From Takakia lepidozioides (Eukaryota > Streptophyta > Takakiopsida > Takakiales > Takakiaceae), in assembly GCA_030704615.1 (NCBI GenBank), contig JAKLZA010000148.1, positions 1 through 43,000 of the forward strand: a DNA stretch of 43,000 nt, read 5' to 3'. The notes beneath the pieces were generated by a model, which did not search any database, was not told where the DNA came from, and saw only the letters and a program-made list of their open reading frames with translations. Both the position numbers and the translations under genes were made by a program. Position 1 is the stretch's first letter; each line of letters starts with the position of its first letter. Positions 9,721 to 21,296 of this stretch are shown in pieces.

Positions 9721-12700
9721 TGAGTTCCCACATTTACTTCTCTCACCTGCTCATCAGCTGTGATTGTCCAACCAGTCACCACTTCATCCTGTAAGCTCAC
9801 AGTGGCTGGTTCTTCTAGGATTTCTATTTCTCCCTCTTTTCTTCATAGAAATGTGATGGGTAAATGCTGGTTTCCTCTTCAGTTGGTGTTGCTGTCACTA
9901 CACCACAGCAGATACCTCTCAAACAACTTAGGCTTTCCAGCCGCATCTCTGCAACCTGCTCCCACTCTGGGTGTGCAGCAAATAGGGTAGCTTCCTGCTC
10001 CTCATCCAGTCCTCCCCTCCAGTCATACTCTCTGACTCCTCGAGGTCTTCTTGTAGCAGGTAATCTACTAGATTTCTTTGTGGTAATTTGTATCTCGTGC
10101 ATCCCATTATGCACAGTTAGTAACTGAGAATTCCAGTCATGGAATACCCTGGCCTGTTTCAGCCACGGACGTCCCAATAATAAGGAGTAAGCCTCCATGA
10201 CTTCATCCATTTTTAATACAGTTACTGTGATCATAAAGATCATTTTCTGTATCTGTATCTTAACTCCTCTTATTAATCCCAATGGCTGTACACTTCTTTG
10301 ATCTGCCATTGTTACTGTAAATGGGGCTGGTTTCATGTTACTTAGACCAAGCTTCTTCCTTAATTGGTCTGTCATGATATTTACTCCAGAACCACCATCT
10401 ATCAGTACATCAGTTAGTTCTGTGCTTCCAATTCTCAATTGGATTACTGGCATAGAATCATCAAAGTCCATGACTGGTTCTCGCCCTTCCGGCTTCACAT
10501 TATAACTGGTCACCTTGCTGTTCAGGTCTGTGTTTCCTGTCTCTTGGGCAATTCGATTGATTGCTTGATACAGCCTGTGCCTACAATAAGGTGCCACAGC
10601 TAATAGCTGTCCAATGGTAATTTCTGCTTTGGTCTGACATATTACTTCAGCCAAAGTCTCTTCATTACTTTGCATGTCTGCATCTTCTTTTTTCCTTTCT
10701 TCCTCACTCCCTTCTTTTTCTCCATCCGAATCAGAGGAATCTGCCACAGGAATATCAGTACTCTTTTGCATTTCCCTTATAGTATCTGCCACTTCCTTGT
10801 GCAGTTCCTTCTCATCTTCCAAGTCTCTTCATCTTCAGGCATATCATTGCCACTTCCAGTCTCATCTTCTTCCTCTTCTACTGGAGGTATTAGTTTGGCT
10901 TTACTTCTTGTTACTATCATTGTACTTACTTCTGGTACAACACATGGCCTAACCATGTGAGCTGCCACCACTGGGCCCTCATTCACAGGAGCTCTCATCT
11001 CATTCTGGTGTCTTATCCAGAATGAACAGGCTGCCTTGCGATGTCCTGGCTGATTACAATAGTAACATAGCTCTTCACCATTGGGTCCTCGCCCTTGGTC
11101 TGTTCTTGGATTATTTCTATAATCCTGATTCCCGGGCTGGTAATTCCCCCTTGGATTACCCTGATAGTTGCCTCTGGAATTTCCTTGGTAATTCCCTCTT
11201 GAATTACCTCTCCCTTCCATGCCATTGTTATAACCACCAGACCTACCATAGTGGTCCTGATCATTGTTTCTTCTTGGCTGGGGCTGCACCTGATGCACCC
11301 TTACTTGCCTAGGTTCTCTTGCAGCTGTCCTTCTGTTGTAGTAACAATTCTCAGTAGAATGGTTATCCATTTTACAGATAGTACAGTGTTTCTCCTTCAT
11401 GTGGCATTCTGTGGTGGTATGGCCTTCATTCTGGCACTTTGCACACCATACACCCTTCCTCCAATGTGTTGCAGCCTCTGTGGCATACTTCTTCAAGATT
11501 TCTTCCAATCTTTTCTCATAGTTATCCCTCTTCAACTTTTCCTTTCTCTTACTCTTTCTTTTTAGTTCTTGCTCTTCTTCTTCATCTGACTCATCTTCAG
11601 AGTCCTCATCTTCCTTTTTCTCTCTCCTGAGCATTCCCATTGCTCAATTCTGTTTGCAGTTTCAAATGCCTCCTCCACTGTATTATGGGGTAACATATCC
11701 ACTTTCTTTTGCAACTCTGGTCTTAGTCCACTCACAAACCAAGTCTTCTGTAAACCGGGTGCTGGTACTGCAGCCAGCTTTTTCATCATCAATTCCATCT
11801 TCTCCATATACTCTTCAACAGTTTCATGCTTCTTCTGCTTCAGCTGTTGTAAACTTCCATACACTTCATCCTCAGTTTTACTTGTCCTGAACCTATTTCG
11901 AAATGCTGTATTCAAGCCATTCCAGGTTAGGAAATGATTATCAGGGAATCTTGCATACCATTCACTTGCTTTCTTGATAAGTGAACAAGGAAACAGTCTC
12001 ATCTTGGCATCATCGCCATTCTCATTGTTCACTATACACATGTGCTCAAATTGGCTAATGTGTACATCGGGATCCCTTTTCCTGAATATATTGGAAAGGG
12101 TGGTTTTGCCCGTGTTGGTTGTAACGCCATCTGTGGCCCTACCTTCTGCCCACTGACAGGTGCTGGCACCCTTGCTGGTGCTGGTCCTTCTGGACCTGTT
12201 GTTTTTGTGGTGGATCTTCCACCAAGTGGTGGCCCTTGAGCACTCCCTGCTTCTGGCCCCACGATATTCACAGTATTCCCAGCTTCAGTTGCACTACTTC
12301 CCACACTCCCTGTCCCCCCAGAGCCAGATCCAGGCAGCCCGCCTGATCCCCCTGAGCCGACACCTTCGTTGGCCTGTGATCCAAGTGCTCCACTTGATCC
12401 AGGTCCAACGGGTTGGGATGTCCTGGTTGTAGTCTCAACCTCAGCTGTTGGGTCTACTTCTTCATATTCTTCCTCTTCCAATTTCTTCTCTCTGTTTTCA
12501 TCCTCCAAGTTCTGCCCTTGGGTTTCTTCTTCACTCATGTAACTCAACTGTAATGGTGTTGGAGAGTCTGAACTCTCCGTTGGCTCTGCCACATCCTCTT
12601 CTCCTTCTTCATCTTCTGCTTCAGAAACTGGAGTTCCTGCTTTTGGTGTTCCATGCCAACTCTTATCAAAGATTTCTGTCAAGTCTTTTATCCAAGGATG

Positions 12701-12961
12701 TACCTCAGATCTTTCACCTCGTGATTGATCTTCTTCCTGTACCAATTCCCTTAATCTTTCTTGCAAAGAAACAGAAGGAGTGGCATCCAACTCTAGTTCT
12801 TCCGGTATAGGTGATGCACTTTTTGATCTTGATGGTGTGAGAGGTCCAGATGATTCCCCTATGTCTATTCCTCTCTCCCAAAGATATGGATAATTAGCTT
12901 TCAGATAGCTTTCTCTTTTTGATGAATATCTCTGTCGTCTAGCTTCTCTTTCATCACTCAT
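9721..12961 (-). pseudogene. Gag–protease polyprotein, copy A
   Basis: The start is the ATG at 12961 (MSDEREARRQRYSSKRESY). The N-terminal 280 residues are acidic, then Gly/Ser/Pro-rich. After a frameshift near 12080 comes a retrotransposon gag capsid-like domain (frame 12041–11562: MRLFPCSLIKKASEWYARF, YMEKMELMMKKLAAVPAPG). A Lys/Glu-rich linker leads to Cys/His knuckles: CAKCQNEGHTTTECH and CTICKMDNHSTENC, then an Arg/Asn/Gly-rich RGNYQGN repeat and CYYCNQPGHRKAAC (about 11450–11020). The protease part (frame 10822–9824) has TDVLIDGGSGVNIM, the retropepsin-type catalytic Asp, near 10400. In copy B knuckles and protease are in one frame, so the break near 10800 here is a 1-nt lesion. Gag forms the particle and protease processes it. 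Confidence 0.9.
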
Positions 12962-12982
12962 GTCCCATGTCTTTCATTTCTT

Positions 12983-13570
12983 TTAATGTGGCAATAACCA
13001 AAACTCTCTTCTGTAATATCTCTCGTATATGCCTGGGTTTCTTTCAAGCTTCAATGCACCCTTGGCTATACTTGAAGTCTCCGTTACCATATAACCATAT
13101 GGCAAACAAGTCTGAAAAGCTGTTCTTGGTGTGAGTTTGATCCACAAAATATCCTTTGGAATCCAATTCTTTACCAGTACAAGCTCTTCATGCATATGAG
13201 TATAAACATTCACCTTTCTTTCTTCCCAGCCTTCAAACTCTACTCGTTTAATGGATAGCAATGCTATCACATAAACCAATGTTGGTAACCAACGTGCTCT
13301 TCCTCTACAGGCTACCTGATAAATCTTTATCACTCCTTTCTCCAGACCCCATTCTGGATCAGCATCATGCACTCGTTTAAGAATATTTTCTTTACATCCG
13401 TCTGGCAATTCCAAGAACCTTTGAAAGAATTGTTTGGACAATCTTTCTTCCTTCGTTCCACAGGGAATTTGATTCACTTCAAATTCTTTAATGGTCCAAC
13501 CACCATGATCCCACCAGATGCCTGTCACATCTGGTTGTTCATGTCCCAGGTCCCCAGTATGGTCGCCAAA
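12983..13570 (-). CDS. Leader ORF upstream of gag, copy A (unknown function)
   Basis: An open frame of about 195 codons runs from the PBS region to a stop at 12983, just before the gag ATG at 12961. The only in-frame ATG near its 5' end is at 13591 inside the LTR, so the reading frame crosses the LTR border and the PBS. Translation may instead start at a non-ATG codon. The product is Trp-rich and basic (DVTGIWWDHGGWTIKEFEV, RARWLPTLVYVIALLSIKR, LPYGYMVTETSSIAKGALKL, ending YYRREFWLLPH). I do not recognise it. Its frame is open in copy A and nearly so in copy B (27806–28387, with indels), which supports real coding. Pre-gag ORFs are known in Tat/Ogre-type plant gypsy elements, but I cannot claim homology. 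Confidence 0.6.
   Translation of the reverse strand, partial: FGDHTGDLGHEQPDVTGIWWDHGGWTIKEFEVNQIPCGTKEERLSKQFFQRFLELPDGCKENILKRVHDADPEWGLEKGVIKIYQVACRGRARWLPTLVYVIALLSIKRVEFEGWEERKVNVYTHMHEELVLVKNWIPKDILWIKLTPRTAFQTCLPYGYMVTETSSIAKGALKLERNPGIYERYYRREFWLLPH
13552..13570 (-). other. Primer-binding site (PBS) of copy A
   Basis: On the - strand the two bases after the 5' LTR are followed by TGGCGACCATACTGGGG. The TGG start fits pairing with the CCA end of a host tRNA. I cannot assign the tRNA species. Copy B has the same sequence at 28371–28387. Confidence 0.75.
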
Positions 13571-14563
13571 TGTCGCGCGGCTTTTACTCACCCATCCTTC
13601 GCTATCCGAGGCGGAAACTCCAAGATAGAAGAGTTGGAAATCTCTAAGTACTCAGCCCGCGCAGAACAATCAGTCATGACCTACAGCTAGTGTATCATGG
13701 GGGTGTTTCCTATTTGTTTCCCTTTTCCGCATTCATCTTAGCTACCTTACCATTGATAATTAAGTATCAGTTTGCTTCATCAATTTATCGGTTTCCTCAA
13801 CTCCTCCATTCAATCCACAGCTTCACTCAGATCTCTCTACACAGTGTGATTGTATCGTATAAGTATCAGATTATGATTTATCAGGTATCAGGCCGAAGCC
13901 ATTGTGTCTCTAATCTGCTCTACAATATCACTACTAGCTTTGCATATAACAAGCATCTACTAATCCTCTTTTCTCCTTCATCGTGCTCTCCGATCTCCGC
14001 TCCGCCTGTCTCCGAAGTCCTCCCCGAATAATGATCCCCTTCCTATTCCCCGTTCTTCCCTTTATCCTCCTATCCGCGGTTCTAACCGTTTCCCTCTCTA
14101 ACCGTCGTATGTGAACTAACATGTTCCCTTCACAGGTGTTGTTCCCCACAGTCGTTCCCTGTCCTACTCTTCGTTCCCTATTATCGTGACAGCTGTGTCA
14201 AGCGGTGACTGGCTGTGTTTGGCTGTGTCGGGCTGTGACTGGCTGTGTGGCTGTGTCCGGGCTGTGACTGGCTGTGTGGGCTGTGTCTGCTGTGACGACT
14301 GTGACGGCTGTGTTGGGCTGTGACGACTGTGTTGGCTGTGTGGGCTGTGACGGCTGTGTCGGCTGTGTGGGCTGTGTGGGTTGTGACGACTGTGACGGGC
14401 TGTGTTGGCTGTGACTGCTGTGTCGGCTGTGTGGGCTATGTAACCCCCCTCTACAGTGCGCTGCTGTCACCCCTAAGGTTCCTGTTTGTCTCAGTCTGTG
14501 CAAAAATTAAGGGTACCCTACAGATCCCGTATAAGTGTCTAAGTCCCCTACAGTCCTCTAACA
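13571..14563 (-). repeat. 5' LTR of copy A
   Basis: Direct repeat of 993 bp, TG…CA, matching 1159–2165 with small indels. It contains a CTGTG minisatellite at 14188–14440. The right flank is GCTCTCTTGCTCACG and does not continue the transposase gene broken at 1158, so the outer junction is not a simple insertion. Confidence 0.92.
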
Positions 14564-15130
14564 GCTCTCTTGCTCACGCTCACGCTCACGCAGAAGTCAC
14601 ATCCGTTTCAGTGTGATGAGTCCAGTGTTGCACCCTCAATACACGCAGCTAGTAGGATTCGGGCACGTCATGGCCTCAAGACAGACTAAGAAGACACTCT
14701 GCAGAGAGGAGATGTGTAGTGGAGCAACGAGCAGAGCGGAATGAGACTGAGGCCGGCGGAATTGGATATCATTGCTCCACCACCAACGTGGTATGGGGCA
14801 AAACTCAAATTTTCTCACACATGTTGGTATATTTATTGCACACATACGCCACAAGATTCAGCATAGTTTGCAATTGCCAGTCTCGGGCCCCATTTTGGGG
14901 TCAAGCGTCCTACATTTTGGCGCCTTTGATGCCTTCACTACGGCCAAATCACCCGACACCTTCTGGACATGGATGCCCAATTTTTGTGCCATTATCAGGG
15001 AACATCACCCATTTCGGGAAAACTGTTATCTACGGTTGCATGTCCACATTGCATGTTGGAAGTTTGGAAACCACGATTCTAATTCCGCGGAAGAGCATTC
15101 CTATGGGGCTATTGCGACGCCGTTACAGCC
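14564..15130. other. Unassigned spacer between mobile elements
   Basis: I see no convincing gene. The stretch starts with GCTCACG triplets and holds short open frames on both strands with no recognisable motif or match elsewhere in the window. Confidence 0.5.
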
Positions 15131-15432
15131 GAAATTGTTATTTTCCCATGAGCTTGGCTGGTGGTCCATGAACGGAGGCGCAAGCTCATGAGCGAGTATT
15201 GTTACCCATGAGCAGAGTATTTCGACCATGAGCGCGGAAATGTTTGAAAATAAAAAATTTATTGCCAGAAATTAATAAATAATAATAATATTTTTCAATT
15301 GTTTTTATTGTTTTTTCTCTTAAAAAATTCTGTCGTTATTGGTAGTGTGTTGCGTGGCGGCTCATGGCTCATGCATGGCCGTTCATTGGCTCAAGCGCTC
15401 ATGGCTCATAGGCTCATGGAATAGCAATCCCC
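15131..15432. mobile_element. MITE-like element sharing termini with the 12.5-kb element
   Basis: This is a 300-bp AT-rich stretch with imperfect inverted ends. The left end reads TTGTTATTTTCCCATGAGC and the reverse complement of the right end reads TTGCTATTCCATGAGCC. Four CATGAGC words lie near the left end and four GCTCATG near the right. The middle is A/T-rich (GAAAATAAAAAATTTATTG), like the sequence just inside the left end at about 29000. It has no coding capacity, so it is probably a non-autonomous relative mobilised by the same transposase. I see no clear target-site duplication. Confidence 0.6.
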
Positions 15433-16435
15433 TAAGTTCATATACCCGATAGAGTACACAACTTGGCCATTGTGATAGTTCCAAAGAAGAATGACTTATG
15501 GTGTCACTTCACCACAAGGGCTACTGCCTTCCAGCTGAAAGGTGGACACTTTCATGAAACACCAGACTGTGGTTTGAACCCACAACCACATCCAACATGG
15601 TATGTGCCCATTACCACTGGGCTACATGCTGGTTGTCTTGTGTTAACTACAAGAAACTGAATGATTGCACAAAGAAAGATCCATTTCATTTGCAATTCAC
15701 AGAAGTTGTGCTAGATATTGTAGCAGGCCATGAGATGTATTCATTCATGGATGGCTTTAGTGGGTATAACCAAGTACAAGTAGTTGAAGAGGATCAGGGA
15801 AAGATTGCTTTCATTACTGATTGGGGTGCTTATGCTTACAAAGTCATGCCTTTTGGACTTTGTAATGCACCAGCAACTTTCCAAAGAGTAATCAGTGAAT
15901 CTTTCCATGAGTACTTGGATGATTTCATGCACGTGTTCTTAGATGATTTCAGTGTTTACAGCTCTAAGAATGAACACTTACACAAATTAGAGTTATGCTT
16001 AGCCAAATATTGCAGGGTGAGAGGCCTTGGGTTGAATCCAGAAAAATGTACTTTCTGTGTGAACTCATGAGTTCTTCTATGACACATTGTGTGTTAGAAG
16101 GGACTATTTGTGGACCCTAAAAAGACAGAGGCTATCAAAGCATCTCCACCACCAGCTAATGTTAAGGCTCTAAGGAGATTTCTTGGACAAACCAGTTATT
16201 ATAGAAGGTTTGTCAGACCATATGCATAGAAGGCTGCACCATTGAACAAACTCTTGAAGAAGGATGCAGTGTATGCATGGTCAGCTGAATGCCAACAGGC
16301 CTTTGAGGATCTTACATTGTCAGTAACAACTCCACCTGTGCTGATTAACCCCCATTGGCATATGGTATTTCATGTACATTGTGATGCCTCAGGAGAAGCA
16401 CTGGGAGCTGTGTTAGCTCAAATGTTTATGGGAAC
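15433..16435 (+). pseudogene. Inverted, truncated gypsy pol fragment (RT to RNase H)
   Basis: This fragment on the + strand is clearly related to the pol of copies A and B but more diverged. It starts inside RT (KFIYPIEYTTW), continues [62 protein letters not shown] and stops in RNase H at GEALGAVLAQ, where the LTR of copy B begins. It carries nonsense codons (after TFCVNS at about 16068–16070, and near 16099 and 16227) and a 147-bp insertion (15494–15640). It is dead. Its left end abuts the MITE-like element. Confidence 0.88.
15494..15640 (-). mobile_element. tRNA-derived SINE-like insertion
   Basis: These 147 bp replace a short piece of the RT frame between the PKKN and NYKKLN codons. On the - strand they carry a pol III A box, TAGCCCAGTGG (15614–15624), and a B box, GGTTCAAACC (15571–15580). 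The spacing, about 54 bp end to end, is that of a tRNA gene. A tRNA-unrelated tail of about 75 bp follows. I see no poly(A) tail or target duplication, so the identification rests on the two boxes and the insertion context. Confidence 0.6.
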
Positions 16436-17336
16436 TGTCGCGCGGCTTTTACTCACCCATATCTATTCTCGGAGAGCCTAAAAAAAGAGAGGAAGATCAG
16501 CATCTAAGTACTCAGCCCGCGCAGAACAATCAGTCATGACCTACAGCTAGTGTATCATGGGGGTGTTTCCTATTTGTTTCCCTTTCCGCATTCATGTTAG
16601 CTACCTTACTTGATAATTAAGTATCAGTTTGCTTCATCAATCTATCGGATTCCATCAACTCATCCATTCATTCCACAGCTTCACTCAGATCTCTCTACAC
16701 AGTGTGATTGTATCGTATAAGTATCAGATTATGATTTATCAGGTATCAGGCCGAAGCCATTGTGTCTCTAATCTGCTCTACAATATCACTACAGCTTTGC
16801 ATATAACAAGCATCTACTAATCATCTTTCCTCCTTCACCGTGCTCTCCATCTTTGCTTCCGTTCTTCTCTCCGCCGATCCCCTCTCATGCATGACCAAGA
16901 AGTCCTCCCCCCTGAAGTGCTTCCAAGAATCCCCCCTTCTCAGTCCTTGCTTCTCCCTTTATCTTCCTACCCGTGGCTCTAACCGTTTCCCTCACTAACC
17001 GTCGTCCGTGAACTAACATGTTCCATTTGCAGGTGTTGTTCCCCACAGTCGTTCCCTGTCCTGCTCTCCGTTCCCTATGGTCGTGACAGCTGTGTCAAGC
17101 TGTGACTGGCTGTGTGAAACTGTGACGGGCTGTGACTGGCTGTGCGACTGTGTTGGCTGTGACACGGGCTGTGCTGTGTGGCTGTGTGACGACTGTGTTG
17201 TTGTGACAACCCTGTGTAACCCCCTCTAGTGCGCTGCTGTCACCCCTAAGGCTCCTGTTGGTCTCAGTCTGTGCAAAAATTAAGGGTACCCTACAGATCC
17301 CGTATAAGTGTCTAAGTCCCAGACAGTCCTCTAACA
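16436..17336 (-). repeat. 3' LTR of copy B
   Basis: 901 bp, TGTCGCGCGG to CTCTAACA. It has a private substitution or indel patch at about 16460–16500 and a shortened CTGTG minisatellite (17084–17215). Confidence 0.92.
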
Positions 17337-17339
17337 TTA

Positions 17340-17353
17340 CCCCTTCCCCTCTC
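17340..17353 (-). other. PPT of copy B
   Basis: The - strand reads GAGAGGGGAAGGGG just inside the 3' LTR, matching the copy A tract with small changes. Confidence 0.82.
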
Positions 17354-17373
17354 AAAAAGCGTGTCCTCACGGT

Positions 17374-18822
17374 TTACTGATTGCGATTAGCAAACCTTTG
17401 TGAGTGAGCACCTTTTCTGACGTTGAGAGTTTCGTGGCGGACTGTGTGTACGAGCCCGAGGTCTGTCACTGGTTGACGGAGATGTTTGAACACTACCTGG
17501 ATAAGTGAGGCCCTCTGGAGGCTGATATCGAGGTAACCTTTCAGGCATAGGAGACCCCCGTCGCTTCTTCTCTGCCATCTGAATTGCATAGTCTTCTCCC
17601 ATGTCAAAAGAATCCGCTGAAGAAACAGTTGTATCAGAATCCTCATCGCCTCTCAGGTGTTTTAATTGTCGAACTTTTTGTGGAATCCTCTGGGGCATAC
17701 AATGTTGTCCTACCATGTCTGGAAGTTTATATTTTACAACTTGCTGTAACGCTGAACAGCAAAATTGGTGAGACACTGAGCTCCTTGTCTGTCCAGGTGA
17801 GTGGGGTACCAATTACTTGTGCACCGTGCAAGTATTTCCATGCCACATGTCCCTTATAGAAAATATCATCAATGCCGAATTTCTGTGTTGACAAATTGTT
17901 CCAGGCCGCTTGAAACCATGAACGAATTTGAGAATCCTTTTGCATCATAACTTTTGCCTCATATAGGTACATATGAGGTGGCACTGAAGGTAAGACCCAA
18001 TGATCCCCACTGGATAACTCAGAAAGCGCGCTTGCATCTTGTGCTGCTCAATGTGATAACGTACCAGAAAACAAGCAGCGTAGTATAACCCGCATCCCAT
18101 GACAATACTTGCTACCTCCTTGGTCTTGGTATAAATGAATCCATGTACAACTTGGAAGGCAATTAATTCCTTCAACATTGTACTGCCTCATGCCAGTATT
18201 GTGCAAAGTGATGATCCTCAATTGTCGATTGTTCGGAAGAACTTTAGTCCTAGTTGCCACTGGCAGCCAAATGCGCATGATTTGGTAGTAATGTGCGAAT
18301 GACTGCGGAGGACTAAATTCTTTCCAAGCCAAATCCAACATGATGGGAATTTGGTTGAAGGGCATAATCATAGCCCTACTGTACTCCCTTGCAGGAGTTT
18401 TAGGTGGGTTAAAAGCAGCATTGCCCCATACCTCAGGCTGTGGTGGCTGTGGTGTGTTGTAGTAACAACAGGTTCAGCTACTGGTACAGTGACTTGTTGT
18501 GGTGTTGGTGGTACTGGCTCTTGTATCATTGGCATCTCCTGCACCTCCTGTGAAGACTGAAAAGCCAAAGTTCTGGCTTGTAAATAAGAAGCCATTAGCT
18601 GTTAGGGATATAGACTCTTTTGTCGATATTTGAAGTGAGGTCCTCCACTTGAGTCTGCAGTCCGTCTACATCCTCCTGTAACTCTGCTATCCTACTATAG
18701 ACATTGTCTATAGTAGTTGTGGCAATGTTCTGCACTTGCAGTCTGAGCTCATTCATCTCGCTTTGGGTGAGCTTTCGTGGTGCTTTGCCCTCCACTGGCC
18801 CTTGTGCTAACCAGACCTGCAT
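17374..18822 (-). pseudogene. Second post-pol ORF of copy B (unknown function, frameshifted)
   Basis: Counterpart of 2180–3660. It begins MQVWLAQGPVEGKAP at 18822, again six nucleotides after the upstream TAA. It is read in frames 18822–18595, 18595–18368, 18371–18048, 18178–17945, 17984–17727 and 17812–17374. The coiled-coil N-terminus, the Pro/Val-rich linker and the hydrophobic run IASIVMGCGLYYAACFLV are kept. Conservation at protein level despite different frameshifts in the two copies argues that the ancestral gene was under selection. Function unknown. Confidence 0.58.
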
Positions 18823-18828
18823 AAGGTG

Positions 18829-21109
18829 TTATCCACCAAGTTGCTTGTGGTTCCTGAGAGTGTGCTCCTCTCTGAGTTTGTACACTTCTAACTGCTGTTG
18901 TAAAGCCTCCATGCGCTTCGCATGAGGTTCAACCAAATTCGCATAGGCAGCAAGTAGATTATTGGCTTCCTTCCAAGCCTTGTTAGTGACCGAGATTTCA
19001 TTTCTATTGGCCATGACGTTTGTTGCAACTCCAGGATGTGCTTCTCTTGATCAGCTTCAACTGCCTGTATTGCTTGAAAGTATCCTCATTGCGACAGATT
19101 GTATTCTTCATATCGACAATGAGTTTCATTTGCTCAACATTCTCTGCTTCTGCCTTCGTACATTTTTCCGCTTGACTGTTTATTTCTTTTGTAGATTGGT
19201 CAAGCATAGTTGTGAGTGTAGCACATTGTATGCCATCCTGTCATGCACTGTCTGCAACTCCGTATGTAGTGCATTCACTTCTTGCAACTTGCTTTCATGC
19301 TGCACCTGCATTTGGTATAGCTGTTGCTTATGTGCTTCGTGCAACTGGTCTTGCGCGAGGCCTGCCTCAATCAATTGTTCCTTGGCCAATTGCAAAGCCG
19401 CTTCTGTATTTTCCAAGTCCTGCTGCATCTTGAGAGTGACCTCTTCATCGACCTTGTTTGCACACTCAGTGGCTAGTCGAGCCTCAAACTCCTTCCTGAG
19501 TTCCTCTCTCAAGGCTGTCAATTGGGTAGTTGGAACATGGGATTTGACATAAGTCCCCAACAAATTAAGTGTCCTGCCTATGGAACTCATCAGCATTGCC
19601 TGTTGAGGGTCATCATGGTGAGGTTGCTGCTGTTCCTCCTGATCCTCAACAGTGTGATGTCTCACGAACCACTCAGGCCATTGTCCCACCAGATTTTCTT
19701 CCTGAACCACTTCATCCATCACCGGTGCTGCAGTGTCTTGACATTCTACCTGTGGTACCTCCGACACAGGTGTGTGTATTATATGCACCTCAGGATTTCC
19801 CTTGGGCAACTGTTGCACCTCTGGAATCTCTGTCTCCTTGACCAGACCAGAATATTCATAGAGAAGGTCCCCTTCTCAATTTCTGCCACTATCTGTTCTG
19901 TAGTTGGAGGAATATCTAACCCTTCTTTTTCAAATCAATTTTTCTGGTTGAGCTGCATGGACAACTTGTAACCTTGTGACAAGCCGATCACTGGCTGTGA
20001 TGGCTGTGAACTGAAGTAACTTCCTCTTCCCTCTCTGAAGGTCCTGCTGCTTCCAGTAATAGCATTCTCTGTGCTGCTGTGCCCCTTCCTGCCATGAGCT
20101 TGGGAAACATTATCATGCGGATTCCGTGAAGCCAGTGGATCCGCCACTACAGTCTTTCCCCGCCTCTGCCTCTTAGTCTCGGGTTGCCCTGCTAGTCCAC
20201 CCTCACTGTGTGAAGAGCCTTGCTCTTCCATTGCAGTGGTTTCTGGCTCAACACTCCCATCTCCTTTCTTTGCGCATCAAGTATGCCAGAATCAAGAATT
20301 ATTTGAGCAATGATTGGGCCAGACCTATGATAGGAGACTTTGCGTAGTACCCTGTAATCTTTTCATCTCCTCTACCAGTGCGTTGTACATTATGTCCGCC
20401 CATTCTACCTCTTGTCCTCTCAGGGCTTTGAGTATTTCCTCCGTGAAGGATCTGCTCAAATACTGTTGGTTCTGTTTCATGGCAAAGAACGTTCAATACC
20501 TGGCCTACCTCCTTTAGCCCTGGGTACACGGCCTTGGTACAAGCATAACCTGAGTTTTAAAGAAACTCCCTTCTTGAATAAGTCCCCTATTTGCAGTCTT
20601 GCCCTGTGCTCCTCCACATGCACCTGACCTGCTGGCAATCGAAACAATTGCTGTAGGTATAGGGGAGTAACTAATTAATTCAACTCCCTTCACCGTTGTT
20701 GTTCCTGTCCTTGGCTCAAGTTCTGCAAGAATTGTAACATGTACTGTCTATGGTGCAATGTCCAATCTTGCTTTGCAATCCTTGCAAATCTCAGCTCCTT
20801 CAGTATCTGTATCGCCTGTGGGTAGCAATCGTTTGTTTCTGCAGAATTGTGGTGCTCTTCACCCTGATTTCCTCCATTCCTCTCACTCTCTTCATTTTAG
20901 ACCCACAGAATGTTTTTGGCTGTAACAACTGAGAAATGCCTGTAGTGCACAAAGCATAAACGTATGGTTGCCACAAAAAGCTATGGGTAATTTCTTGTAA
21001 GCCTGTGGGGCTTGCAAGCATCGATCAAGAGAAAAGCTCCGCTCTGTTCTTTCGTCCTATGCCACTGCGTAAGTAATATTGCGAGCGTATAGTCTGTTAG
21101 TTCCTCCAT
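18829..21109 (-). pseudogene. First post-pol ORF of copy B (coiled-coil protein, frameshifted)
   Basis: Counterpart of 3667–5956, starting at the ATG at 21109. Recognisable blocks include the MKRVRGMEEIRVKST region (about 20850–20900), the middle QRTGRGDE segment, the acidic linker (HHTVEDQEEQQQPHHDD) and the coiled coil ending NHKQLGG with TAA at 18829–18831. The best uninterrupted stretch is 19818–19180. It has more small deletions than copy A. No catalytic motif is visible. Confidence 0.58.
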
Positions 21110-21265
21110 AGTTTCAAAGCTATAGCATTGATGGTCTGTCCCGTCGAGACGCCCGTTACTCAGAACGACGCCGCCTCTTGCGCTTAATTTCCCTCCAATT
21201 TTTGATCTTTCTCTGGCTTTCTATTGGCTGTACCCGCTGTGACTGGATTTTAGATTTATTTTCTT

Positions 21266-21296
21266 TAGTGGACTTTCCCTGTTGGATAGTCCACTA
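21266..21296. repeat. Conserved hairpin, copy B
   Basis: Same 9-bp TAGTGGACT/AGTCCACTA stem and 13-nt loop as 6118–6148. The surrounding spacer has accumulated changes while the stem is unchanged. Confidence 0.5.

Larger units (their letters stand above)
1159..14563 (-). mobile_element. Ty3/gypsy LTR retrotransposon, copy A (full length)
   Basis: This 13.4-kb element is flanked by direct LTRs (1159–2165 and 13571–14563) that start TGTCGCGCGG and end CTCTAACA. A primer-binding-site-like stretch abuts the right LTR and a polypurine tract abuts the left LTR, so it is transcribed leftwards. The order gag, protease, RT, RNase H, integrase makes it Ty3/gypsy. No chromodomain follows the integrase. 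A leader ORF before gag and two ORFs after pol are additions to the basic plan; a pre-gag ORF is known from Tat/Ogre-type plant elements. The LTRs differ by scattered indels, so the insertion is not brand new. The flanks show no matching target-site duplication (GGTCAT on the left, GCTCTC on the right), so at least one flank has been rearranged. Several frameshifts suggest a non-autonomous copy or residual sequencing error. Confidence 0.93.

Noticed and set aside
11022-12810. Leu/Ser/Pro-rich + strand open frames over gag (also 25452–27716)
   Set aside because: Antisense shadows of the Glu/Lys-rich gag sequence.
15571-15624. Functional tRNA gene
   Set aside because: A and B boxes are good but the acceptor and anticodon stems do not fold well, and the sequence is an insert in a dead RT gene; SINE-like is the better call.
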